A DNA stretch of 64,000 nucleotides from NCBI GenBank assembly GCA_000697055.1, contig JNDT01001468.1, positions 1 to 64,000 of the forward strand, given 5' to 3'. The position numbers were made by a program, and so were the translations under genes. Shown piece by piece: positions 46,135 through 56,700 of this stretch (position 1 is its first letter; every line of letters starts with the position of its first letter). Below the pieces are notes generated by a model. It saw only the letters and a list, made by a program, of their open reading frames with translations, had not been told where the DNA came from and ran no database searches. The stretch is from Saksenaea vasiformis B4078. Taxonomy: Eukaryota; Mucoromycota; Mucoromycetes; Mucorales; Saksenaeaceae.

Positions 46135-46588
46135 TACCTTTGGGGTTGCATGACCTGATCCAGGGAAAAGGGGCAATGAAACACATGGGTTGGTCGGGGT
46201 TCGGTGTTTCCCAATTTTGTTATGCTACTAAAAAAACATTGATGATTTTCCACATACCATGTAAAGAAAGAACAAAAAAAAAGAAATGAATTTATTTTGA
46301 ATATTTGGGTAGATGACCATGTTATACAACCTACTACTATTACTATTACTACTTACTGACGAAACAGTTCAAGCTTGAAAAAAAAAAGAAAAAAAAAGGT
46401 TATCATTTGTTGTTGGCATCATGAACCATTATGGTTAGAAATAGGTGCTCGTGCGACACTAAAGGGGTGGAGGGATTTAAAAATCTCATTATTATTGTTC
46501 CCTTTTTCCTCTTCTTTCCTTTATTTCCTCTTCTTCTTCTTCCTCTTCTTCCCTTATTGTTGTTGTATATTCTTTTTTTTTTTGTTCA

Positions 46589-47887
46589 ATGTATTTTCAT
46601 TCATCAGGTGCAAGGCGTGAACAGTACGCAGCACTACGCCGTAATCGGTTAAACTCAACCAACAAGAGACCATCTTTTACATCTCAAACATCAGGTGTTG
46701 ACAGTGGTTATAACTCTTCAACATCCACATCACCCACAACAGAAACTGCAAGCACAGCAACAGAGAATCCACCATCCATTATAAGTGAGGCTCCAGAAAG
46801 TATCACTTCTTCTGTCACTACATTATCCGCTGCACCAAAAAAAAAACATACTAGTCGGACTAAACCGCATCAGCCTCCTCGCAACCCGGACTTGGTATAC
46901 TCTTGTCCTCGGCCTCTTGCCTTCCCGTTTCACAACGACTGTCATTTTTTACCTGTCGCCGAGGTTGACCCGCGCGATGTCGTGCGTATGCACGGGACGC
47001 CTTCCGTCGCTAGCAGTAAAGCATCCACCGCTGCATCTGACCAGGAGAGTGCATGCCGCTCAATTCGGTCCGTATCCTCCCCCTCCCTCCGAAGCCGAAG
47101 TGAATCCACAGCAAGCGGCACCTCCTTCCTGAGCTCCATCCAACAAGGAACTGTACAATCTTTACGATCCATCTTCTCCTCTAAAACAGATGACGTTACA
47201 CCATCAGAACGGCTTCCGCGGCTGGACATCAAACAAGGCACTGTCCAGTCTCTCAGGGAGATCTTCAGTGGCGAATCCCCCTCAACACCTTCATCTGCAA
47301 CGCAGCCACAGCAACAGAAACAGGGGATTGTCGACTTGTCAAAAGCTTTTTTGGTTGCCAAACTGGGCTTGTCACGTGTAAACAACACATCATCATCATC
47401 ATCCACCACATCATCATCATCAACAACAGCATCCATATCATCATCAGCATACCGCGCAGTCAGAAACTTATTCAGAAGAAGATCATCTCACTCAGACGAT
47501 ATCAGTGAAACCAGTCCATTATTACAAAAGAAGAAGAAGACTCGTCGCTCCTGGTTCGGAAGAAAGGATACAACGAAACAGCCAGACGACCTCCCACAAC
47601 CTGCCTCGACGCCACCTTCCTCACCAAAGTCCTTCCGATTCTCACTTAAAACTCTGTTTACATCCAACAAGTCAACAGATGCGTCCGAAACGAATAACTC
47701 TTCTTCTACTAATTCTTCGCCTCTATCCTTCTTCTCTTTTGGACGATCCAAGTCCAATGGTAAAACAAATAAGTTAGACTCGAACGCGCCAGCAACACCA
47801 CCAAAGCCATCTACGGTGGGTCGATTGTGGAACGGTTTTAAGAGTATGATGGGTGCCAAAAAAACATCACGCGTTGACGTTCTGTAA
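46589..47887 (+). CDS. Ser-rich low-complexity protein with QGTVQSLR repeats
   Basis: The 432-codon frame is about a quarter Ser and predicted disordered. Two copies of the motif QGTVQSLRxIFS (residues about 188-200 and 217-229) and a weaker third (KQGIVDLSKAFL) suggest short amphipathic binding helices. A further motif pair is AVRNLFRRRSSHSD and SFRFSLKTLFTSNKS. The C-terminus reads VGRLWNGFKSMMGAKK, a basic amphipathic segment that could touch membranes. Poly-Ser is encoded by a TCA-rich microsatellite (47388-47450). The ATG at 46589 lies in a T-rich tract, and a splice acceptor (CATCAG) at about 46608 may mean the true N-terminus is on an upstream exon. No family recognised. Confidence 0.6.
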   Translation: MYFHSSGARREQYAALRRNRLNSTNKRPSFTSQTSGVDSGYNSSTSTSPTTETASTATENPPSIISEAPESITSSVTTLSAAPKKKHTSRTKPHQPPRNPDLVYSCPRPLAFPFHNDCHFLPVAEVDPRDVVRMHGTPSVASSKASTAASDQESACRSIRSVSSPSLRSRSESTASGTSFLSSIQQGTVQSLRSIFSSKTDDVTPSERLPRLDIKQGTVQSLREIFSGESPSTPSSATQPQQQKQGIVDLSKAFLVAKLGLSRVNNTSSSSSTTSSSSTTASISSSAYRAVRNLFRRRSSHSDDISETSPLLQKKKKTRRSWFGRKDTTKQPDDLPQPASTPPSSPKSFRFSLKTLFTSNKSTDASETNNSSSTNSSPLSFFSFGRSKSNGKTNKLDSNAPATPPKPSTVGRLWNGFKSMMGAKKTSRVDVL

Positions 47888-50800
47888 TACTTTTACTGTA
47901 AAAACTTTTTCTTTCCCTCTTTATGCTCTTCTACTGTATATGCCCCTAAAACCCAATTACCCCTACTTTCATGTCATCCCATCCCTTCCCTTTTACTCAT
48001 ATGCTTTCCCCATATCGTCCCTCCTCCCCAACTATATCTCTACCTGTACCTCATCAACGAGACCATTCATTATTTGCATGAATCCAAGTTGTTTGAAGCA
48101 GTCAGTATCGTAAGCAAAAAAGAAAAAAAGAAAAAGAATTTTATTTATTCATCAGACGATGGTTGTTCGATCAAGCATGATACCCACTAGATCTTTCTCT
48201 TCTTCATTCTTTTCTGTCTCTTTCGGGATGTCTATAATAGTCCAAGCAACTAAAGTAAAAAGGTAAAGCTATTTTTCCCATGTGCCACTCAAACTACCAC
48301 AACGCATCATTCTCGTGCCACAACGTTCATCTGTGTGTGTAACAATGCTTGGCATTTACACCTCTTTTTTGTTGAGTGGATAACACGCGCCTATGCTTTA
48401 TACACATTCTGCTTGTGTCCAAAAGACGCGCTAACGGAGCATCGTCATGCCATGTGTCGTAGAAATAAAGATTGAAATCTAAGGACTGGCTGTGTCCCGG
48501 CCGCCGGGACAAAAAACAAAGAAAAGAGAAATGGTGTGCTGTTGTCATACGAGCACATGTTTCACGAGAGAGCTTTACGTAATCAGCTGTTCTTCCTTAC
48601 ATTTAGTGAGTCAGCGACTGATGGATAAACATGAATACCATATGGGTACTTGAGGTCTAGTTAGGACGATCATCCTATGTGCATCTGGAATTAAGACACG
48701 AGGCTATGCATGCTCGTTTGCTATGATGATAACAGACTGCATAGAAAACATCTCGGGAATAACCTTCTCTCCAGTTTCTAAAATCATAATATAAAATTCG
48801 TACCCATGAAACGAGTAACTGTATAAGCACGGCGTCGGGATGTGATACCATACAGCTTGCTCTTGTTTACAACTTGCTCCAAGCAAAGTCTCGGAAACAA
48901 CGCAAACCGAGACGCTACAAGTAGTTCTAAAATATGTAGCAACGTTATCCAAAAGGTACAACAGATGTAACATCTGCAAAACCCAAGTTGATTAATCAAG
49001 TACCATGATTGATTATATCAACAATGCCTATTCGGTAGGTATCTCTGCTGGTTATGAGTTTCCAAGTGCGTCAAGGTGGAACGAGATAATACGCAATGCT
49101 GATATTACATGCAGAGCCCGGACGCATGGTGTGCCCTTTTTGAAAAGATATCGCGATGTAATTAATGTGCTCCAATTTAAAGTTAATTATATGTCATGAT
49201 TTGCCACAAATATGTACATCTATGTTTGTGTACGTTAGAGAACTTATTCCATGCTGCTGGACCTTTCCTTTGCACTAGTGCATGTAGCTCTCTGAAAAAA
49301 ATGATTTAGTTTAAGGCTTAATGACGTAGTTAATCTAGCAAAATGTGCAATCCACGATGTATGTACGCGCTGTATAGGGACGTATCAGCACGGTGACGAG
49401 CCAAAATAATTTCTCTTTTATTCATTGGTTGCCATTTCTTCTCTCTTTCGTCATCTACTGACAACTCTTGTTCAGGCTAAGCTTTATCAGCAAAGTACGT
49501 GGTAACGTCGCGCATCGTTCCTTGATACAGGGTATTCAAAGATCTGCAAAAGAACACATATTCTAATGGCACCCGTTCCAAAAGAACATGATACTGAGCA
49601 AGTATCTATGTGCTGATTCATCCTCGTTACAGTTTATGACAGAACAAAACCGAGGGTAACATGCATGCTTGCCGAAATTTCAAAGATTAAACAGCTTAGC
49701 GCCTGTGGTTCCCCAGATTGTAAATTCCTTCATGGATTAGAGATGCAAGTAAGTAGATCATTCTAAATACGGTGTGTGAGCAAGATCGGACCTTCTTTTT
49801 GTGGCAAATGCATCCGTCATGGATCTGACGCAGCTCGCTGCCGGTTTGAGCGATGTGATACGTTCAGGGTGAATGGACGCAGTATCAGCACATTTACTAA
49901 ACCATAGAATGCATTTTATGCTGCTCCAATGAATTCCATGTCCATGGAAGGGCAGTTTTATGGAAGTAGAATACGATCTTTCCCCATGACTGATATGCAA
50001 GTCCCCAGTTTTAGTTTTCTTTCGACATAAATCGCATTCAGCAAATACAATCACCACTGGATACACCAGCTGTTGCCAGGGTAAAGTTAAGGTGCGGTCG
50101 TACTCTATGTTAAATCTCCAAAAAGAAAAAGCCACTACACATGGTGCTAAGTCATATGAAGATTCATGTAACTTCCCTCTTGTTATCATCCCATATATGA
50201 AGTGAAGTTCACTTGCGGCTGAGAACTTAAACCAAAATTGGTGACCTCTATCAGTTATGTCTGATTGACATGAAAGACCGTGGACATGCTGCTTACCGAA
50301 GTTCACTAACACGCCCAAGATTCAAATTGGAGCCTCGATACAATGCGTTTGATATTAGTCACCGGATTGAAGTGGCATGCTCTCACAAAGGATAAAAGAC
50401 ACTCATGAATCTTACTGAGAAGGGATGCAATACGCCAAGGTTAAATGCGTTTCGTTGCCTTCTTAATCTTCCATCTAATTGATACATTTTGCTTATCCAT
50501 ACCAGAGTAATCTTCCCACGTCTCTGCTAGTCTTTTTTAAAATGTATTTCTCATAAGTAAACTACATTCTCTCAGACGAAGTCCGCATAGTAAATTGTTT
50601 TGGTCCATTTTGGCAAATAGGTATCAGTACCTGTTTTGCTGGTCCTAGTTCCATCAACGGAGGGTCTTGTGTGAATCATTGGTTTAAAGCTTCTTATTAC
50701 GAGGTACGTTAACGATGGTGTTATGCGTCATCTGTTCGCTTGCTGATTCCTTTCGGGAAAAGGTTCACACACTTGCTTCGGCGCCGTGAAATAAGTTCAC

Positions 50801-51378
50801 GCCGTCTAAACTTTACAAGCAATCAAGCATTGCCTCATTGCATAGCTTACGCTATGCATTATCTCTACCATAAATGCAACGATAACTATAATTCGCGCTT
50901 TTTGCATAGGAGTAGGTTTCGAACACGGTACATATCTATCACAACGATCATGGGTCTACTGCTTCTTCCTTTTTAGGTTAACCCTATTGGGACACCTTGG
51001 TAGTGAATCATTAAATCCAAGAGCCCTCTCAAGTATCTTATATGGTTATTCCGTATAGTAGAAAATGGGTCATTTAAATTTTGGTGGGAAACATGTTCAT
51101 TCGGCATCGTGCAACATTTCCTCATTTCTCTGTGCGCTATCGTCATGTTACTTGATAAAAAAGATATAGGGAAAGGAAAGCTGGTTTATAGTCAAATGCG
51201 AACGGCGCGGCATATAACGTTTTGCGGATTCCGAGCCTCGCAGATTGTTTATATTGGTCACACGGCTTGTCTTTCTGACTTTTTTTGCTCAGGGTTTTAA
51301 AAATTATAAAGGCCGCATCCCCCTTTTCGCACGCTTGTTTTACCCTTCCATATCTTTTTCTCTTTTTGTTGCCCGAGG
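47888..51378. other. Gene-poor spacer of 3.5 kb
   Basis: No recognisable gene. The longest frame, 49758-50318 minus (186 codons), lacks an ATG at its upstream end; its first Met lies about 40 codons in, and it shows no motif. ORFs at 48704-48999 and 49005-49199 are short. A C/T-rich stretch at 51325-51370 is the probable promoter of the dehydrogenase gene. Confidence 0.4.
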
Positions 51379-52464
51379 ATGGTAGGTGAGACGTTTCAAC
51401 AATGCGCATATATCGGACTGGGAGCCATGGGAGCTCCGATTGCCGGGAATATTGCAACATACCTCGAAACGCTTGGTTATCCTAGCCTTCGTGTCTACAA
51501 TCGTACGCTTTCCAAAGCACTCAGTTTGAAGAAAAGCCATCGAGTGGAAGTTTCCAAATCACTTGAAGAATGCTCTCAGTGTGATATTATCTTTTCCTGT
51601 CTTTTTGATGACGCTGCCGTCGAGGAGACAGTGGATAAATTGCTTCTTGCAGGAATGGGTTCAGGAACCATCTTCGTGGATCAATCCACCATCTCCCCTA
51701 ACACCGCCCAGAGAATTGCAGAGAAGACAAGCAAAGCAGGTATCCATTACCTGGCATGCCCCGTTCTAGGGCCACCATCCAAGGCTGCTGCCGCCGACCT
51801 GACGGTGTTGATGGCTGGATCACTCAGCGCTCGTTCTGTCGTGCGACCCCTCCTTATCCCAACGATCGGCAAGAAATGCGTGGAACTTGGTGATAAGGCA
51901 TCCGATTCACTTCGGCTTAAGCTTTGCGGCAATCTCTTATTCTCGGGCATTCTACTATCCTTAGCAGAGAGTTTGACGCTCGCCGAGGCCACGGGTCTGG
52001 GTCAAAATAAGCTCCAGGAGCTTATTGAAGTGCTTTTTCCCGGAACGCTGTTCAGTGTCTATGGCAACAAGATAGTTGATGAAACCTACTATGACCAGAT
52101 CAACTATCCCATATCTGGTGCACAGAAAGATGTAGGCCATATGGTCACCATGGGGCAAACAAATGGCGTACCATTGACGATTGCAGAAAGATTTTTACAA
52201 CATCTCAACGATGCAAAAGAAGAAAAAGGCGACATCGATATCACCGGTTTGGTTGGAAGTGAGTGTATTGTTTTTAGCGTGGGAATGCGGAGGTGGTACT
52301 CATTCGGGTTACACAGGTCAGAGGAGAAAAGCTGGATTAAATTTCGACCTGAAAAAATAAATGATATTACTTGTTGTTTGGTAGCTATCACTGCTCTGAT
52401 GCTTTTGATCTATCCAAGAAAAAGCTATTTCTTTCCCCGTGCTTGGACCACTGCAGAAGGATAA
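51379..52464 (+). CDS. Beta-hydroxyacid dehydrogenase family protein (3-hydroxyisobutyrate dehydrogenase-like)
   Basis: The N-terminal Rossmann motif is YIGLGAMGAPIAGNI, followed by VYNRTLSKA (NADP-type Arg after the second strand), DIIFSCLFDDAAVEETV, the substrate-binding DQSTISPNTA, and PVLGPPSKAA. The catalytic Lys region reads RLKLCGNLLFSGILLSLAE and the late conserved segment is SGAQKDVGHM. The family oxidises small beta-hydroxyacids or reduces semialdehydes with NAD(P). The frame is open to 52464, but after DIDITGLVGS the sequence loses family character. An intron from a donor at about 52259 to an acceptor at about 52381 (122-123 nt) is likely and shortens the tail. Subfamily and substrate are uncertain. 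Confidence 0.85.
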   Translation: MVGETFQQCAYIGLGAMGAPIAGNIATYLETLGYPSLRVYNRTLSKALSLKKSHRVEVSKSLEECSQCDIIFSCLFDDAAVEETVDKLLLAGMGSGTIFVDQSTISPNTAQRIAEKTSKAGIHYLACPVLGPPSKAAAADLTVLMAGSLSARSVVRPLLIPTIGKKCVELGDKASDSLRLKLCGNLLFSGILLSLAESLTLAEATGLGQNKLQELIEVLFPGTLFSVYGNKIVDETYYDQINYPISGAQKDVGHMVTMGQTNGVPLTIAERFLQHLNDAKEEKGDIDITGLVGSECIVFSVGMRRWYSFGLHRSEEKSWIKFRPEKINDITCCLVAITALMLLIYPRKSYFFPRAWTTAEG

Positions 52465-53426
52465 CTACCAAGTAATATAACTGGTAGCAGTCAAGCTGAG
52501 GCAGTGCTCATATTAAGGTGTACACATGTTTTCCGCCTTCTGCCATATCGTCATTACCATGTGAAATACTGGATAAAGTACGTTTATGTTGTCTTGTCCT
52601 GTAGGTACATTTAGACTGGTTGGGAGAGCCGGGCAAGGCAGCGTTAAACGTTAGCCTGGGAGAGGTCATTTGGCCATAGGAGGATAAAGATTGACCATTC
52701 TTCCTTACAGATGCTGAAGAGAATCATTAAAAGTCGCCGCGCGAGCATGGAGGCCATAGACCTCTTTAGAGAGGTAGACAATCCAACTTTTCCACAGGAA
52801 GACCGGATCCTCAATGCAAGTTAGACAGGCTTTCCTTCGTTCTCGAAGACGTCTATGATATCCAGCAAGGCCAACGTAGTGCTTATTGCCACCGGAAGGG
52901 GGTACACCCTTTCGTCGGAATATTCATATTTGAGTGAATGCTGAGTGTGTCTGCATATTGTGTTATGTCTCTACATACGTTTCCTCCGCCAAAATCTTTG
53001 GTTTCGTTCTCTGCAATTGGCAAATGTTGACGAAGTGCAGTCTATAACACAGAAGGAGGCCTTAGAAATGGGCTGACGTATCTGTGTCCGCTAAGATCGT
53101 TATCGCTCCAACGCCTTCAGGAGAGCTTCTGGACCTGCATACACTGTCTTATTGAAAATCTCCGAAGTGGTCTGTGCAAAATGTCGTTTTTCATTCCAGC
53201 AAATGGCACTGATATAGTTTGACCTGGTCTGCATCCATTCTTTCGATGCCAACCTTTATTTTTGTTGCGTAAACCGTACCGTTTTAGTATGATACAGCGG
53301 AAATAGCTCATCGTGAAAAGATCATCTATATTAACACAGCACGGAATTATACCTGGTCTTATATTGATGGATAAGCAGACTAATGGGATTTCAGTTATTC
53401 ACACTCGCTAACCATCCAGTCGCATC
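52465..53426. other. Spacer left of the Ty3 element
   Basis: No gene recognised. This is where a 5' LTR and gag would be expected for the adjacent chromovirus, but I find neither a copy of the 3' LTR start TGTCGTATTTGAC nor a gag-like ORF. The element is therefore probably 5'-truncated. Confidence 0.4.
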
Positions 53427-56400
53427 ATGCTTGCTTCAACGCAGCATATAGCTAATAGAATAGGAACTGTAGAAAAAATAAAAATATTTTATAACGGCAA
53501 AACTCTCACACATGATTTTGAAGTGATGAATATGCCTTATAATATTGACGTTAGCATTGGTACGGATATCATGTCTAAACTCGGTATCCATCTGATGGGT
53601 CTAGCTCCTTGTTGGCGCAGATCTGCGCTCCCATTGGTACCTGCCGTGGAGGATGTACCTGAACCAAACAATTCTCCCGCCGGTACATCGGAGCAAAGAA
53701 AATTTTTCATGGAAACCATCCAGCCTTCCATTGACGCAAATGCCCAGATTCCATCATCCTCATTTTGTACAGTACCAGAGTCAGTGATCCGTTTGGATAC
53801 ACCTTCTGGTGTCACATCTTATCGCAGGCAATATCCTTTAGCCTTGAAACTGCAGCCCATTTTGCAAGAACAAATTGACAAATGGCTGGCAGATGGGCAT
53901 CATCACCAGCGCGCCTGTAAACACTGAATGGAATAGCCCATTGACATTTGCACCCAAGAAAGATGAATTCGGTAACTTGACTGGTAAGCGTCCATGCCTG
54001 GATCCAAGACCTATCAACAATGTTTTACAAGATGATCGTTACCCATTGCCATTGATTCGTGATCTTTTTCATAAACTCGCTGGCGCAAAGGTTTTTACGA
54101 CCTTGGATCTGAAGAACGCTTTTCATCGTTTTAAGATCCATGAAGATCACCAGCACAAAACTACGTTCACATTCAATGATGCACAATATACGTTCCGCGG
54201 TTGTCCTTTCGGACTCAAACCAATCTCATCCAAATTTCAACGGGTGATCAATATTTTATTTCATGACGTTCCATACGTTACTGCCTTTGTGGATGACATC
54301 GTTGTGTTTTCCAACAACATCCAGGAACATACACAACATGTTAAGGATGCAATTGACCGACTTACCCGCGTTAACTTAACCTTAATCCACAAAAATGCCA
54401 TTTTGCACAGACCTCTGTGTACTTACTCGGTTTCTGTGTCAGTGACAAAGGAGTGCACCTGGATCCTCGAAAGGTCGCCAATGTCCAAGACTGGCCTCTC
54501 CCTGAAACCGGTAAAGGCATTCAACAGTTTCTCGGACTCGTGAATTATTTCCGGGACCACATTCCCAACGTATCTACTTTGACGACCCCACTTGACAAGC
54601 TCCGCAATGCCGGCAGTCTTAAAAAGCTGTGGACCCAACATCATACCGCTACATTTAACCACATAAAACAGGCCTTGATTTCGGCACCTGTCCTCAGCCA
54701 GCCAGATCTTCAATACCCTTTCTGCGTCGGCACCAATGCATCCAATGATGGTATTGGCGCTGTGCTTTATCAGGTTACCGATAATCGTGTTCGTTTTATT
54801 GGTTTTGTTGCACGTTCACTTACCAAATCCGAACGTAACTATTCCACAACTAAGCGCGAGCTTTTAGCAGTTGTGTTCGCCTTCTAGAAGTTCCACAAAT
54901 TTCTCTGGGGCAATCGTTTTACACTTTACACGGATCACAAAGCGCTGACATATCTACACACGCAGCCTGTCGCTAATCCAATGATGATTAATTGGTTGGA
55001 TACTATCTGCGACTATTCTTTCGACGTAGTCCATCGACCGGGCGTTAAACACGTTTTACCCGATAGTTTGTCTCGCCTTTTTGGACCTCCAAAAACGCTG
55101 GGGGAGGATAACGCGGCCCAAACGTCCGTAACACCCGCTCGAACAGAGGCACAAGACAACAATTCGGACGTCCAAGGCGCACACCGTCTTGTTAAGCCCA
55201 TTGATGTGATCACCCCACCACCCGAGGAGAGACGCAACCTCCTGGACCAAGCGCATCTCGAAGGACATTTCGGTGCAGATGCCATTGTTGACAAACTACA
55301 TGGTGATGGTTTACACTGGCAGAACATCAAGAACGACGCTCTTGACACTGTCAAACGCTGCCCAGACTGTTTGCAATACAATATTGCCAAGCATGGTTAT
55401 CAACCCTTGAAATCCATTCCTGCCGATTTACCTGGCGATCATTGGGCTATCGATCTCGCTGGTCCATTCGCCACATCGCACAAGAACAACAACTACATTC
55501 TGGTCATGGTTGATATTTGTTCTCGCTTTTGCCTATTACGAGCGATCCCTGATAAGACATCGCTTACAATTGTTGAACAACTCATACAGACCTTCTGCGA
55601 CTTTGGATTACCCAAAGTACTTCAGTCAGATAACGGCACCGAGTTCGTAAACGAACTTGTTAAATTATTTGCTGAGAAGTCTGGCATCGATCATCGATTG
55701 GTCACCCCTTACCATCCGCGTGCCAACGGTATTGCTGAGAAGTGGGTGCACACAGCCAAGGAAGTCATCAGCAAAAGACTGAACGGTGTAAAGCAAGACT
55801 GGGATCTTTACGTTCCTAGCACACAGCTGGCTATTAATACAAAATACGCCAAGCTCCACAATACCCGTCCTTTTGGGTTGATGTTTGCAAGGCAACCCAA
55901 CGGCTTCCAAGATTACCGCGAAGTCCAAACAGTCGATGAGACAAAAACTTCGGAATCATAGACAGTTGACCGTATTGAGCAGATAGAGAAAATCGTCTTC
56001 CCTGCCATACATGAATGCACTAAAAAGATGCAAGACGCCGAAAAACAAAAGTTCAACAAAACACACCGCATTATACCAGACATACCCGTAGGTACACACG
56101 TTGCGATTAAAAACGTTAATCGTTCAGCAAAAACCGATCCCAGGTATGAAGGTCCGTTTGTGGTGAAAGGCAAAACCAAAGGCGGTAGCTACATCTTAGA
56201 GGACAATACTGGTACTTTGTTATCCAGAGACATACCACCTTCACACCTGAAACTACTTTCAGACGCAATTGATATGTCCGCTGAGAATGTATATGATGTG
56301 CAGGCTATTGTTGACCACAAAGGTAGCAATGGCAACTATCTTTACCGCGTGCGATGGAAAGGCTACGGTCCTGACGATGACACTTGGGAGCCTTGGGCTC

Positions 56401-56597
56401 ATTTCGATGACAAAACGTTAATCGATAAATATTGGCAACGACGTGGCACCTCAACCAAACGACGTCAGCCAGAGCGTCGCAAAATTCCCAAACCAAACGT
56501 CAGCGCCGTTAAACACAACAACAACCATACTTTTTCTACTTCTTTATTTTTCGACGGTTGTTTCAACCTGGCAGGGGGGGGGCAATGTCGTATTTGA
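53427..56597 (+). pseudogene. Chromovirus pol remnant (PR-RT-RH-IN-chromodomain)
   Basis: The protease end (IGTDIMSKLGI) is followed by the RT with FTTLDLKNAFHRFKIHE, FRGCPFGLKPISSKFQ and the catalytic FVDDIVVFS; RNase H has FCVGTNASNDGIGAVLYQ, where the usual catalytic Asp of D-A-S reads N-A-S. Integrase has an H-H-C-C finger (HLEGHFGAD to CPDCLQYN), catalytic Asp in WAIDLAGP and QSDNGTEF, and Glu in ANGIAEKWV. A C-terminal chromodomain (YLYRVRWKGYGPDDDTWEPW) completes it. Breaks: frameshift near 53894-53896 (GGG run), frameshift near 54386-54392 (A run), TAG at 54885-54887 and TAG at 55959-55961. The element is non-autonomous. Confidence 0.9.
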
Positions 56598-56700
56598 CAT
56601 TGATCTTTTACTCATAACACTATTTACGCAGCTCAATGTCATCACGATATATAAGAAAATACGACCATGTCAGTCTTACAATGACTTTACGAGATTATCC
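56585..56700 (+). repeat. Start of putative 3' LTR after the polypurine tract
   Basis: TGTCGTATTTGAC begins directly after the G-rich tract that would prime plus-strand synthesis, and starts with the canonical TG. An ATATATAAG box occurs at about 56647. Without a second LTR copy the right border cannot be set. Confidence 0.5.

Larger units (their letters stand above)
53427..56700 (+). mobile_element. Degraded Ty3/gypsy chromovirus (5'-truncated)
   Basis: The order protease end, reverse transcriptase, RNase H, integrase, chromodomain is that of a Ty3 chromovirus. The pol frame is broken by two frameshifts and two stops. A purine-rich tract (GGCAGGGGGGGGGCAA, about 56570-56584) precedes TGTCGTATTTGAC, the likely start of the 3' LTR; the LTR's right end was not found and 56700 is an arbitrary limit. 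No 5' LTR or gag seen. Confidence 0.88.

Noticed and set aside
49758..50318. 186-codon minus-strand frame
   Set aside because: No ATG at its upstream end and no family motif; the surrounding 3.5 kb looks noncoding.
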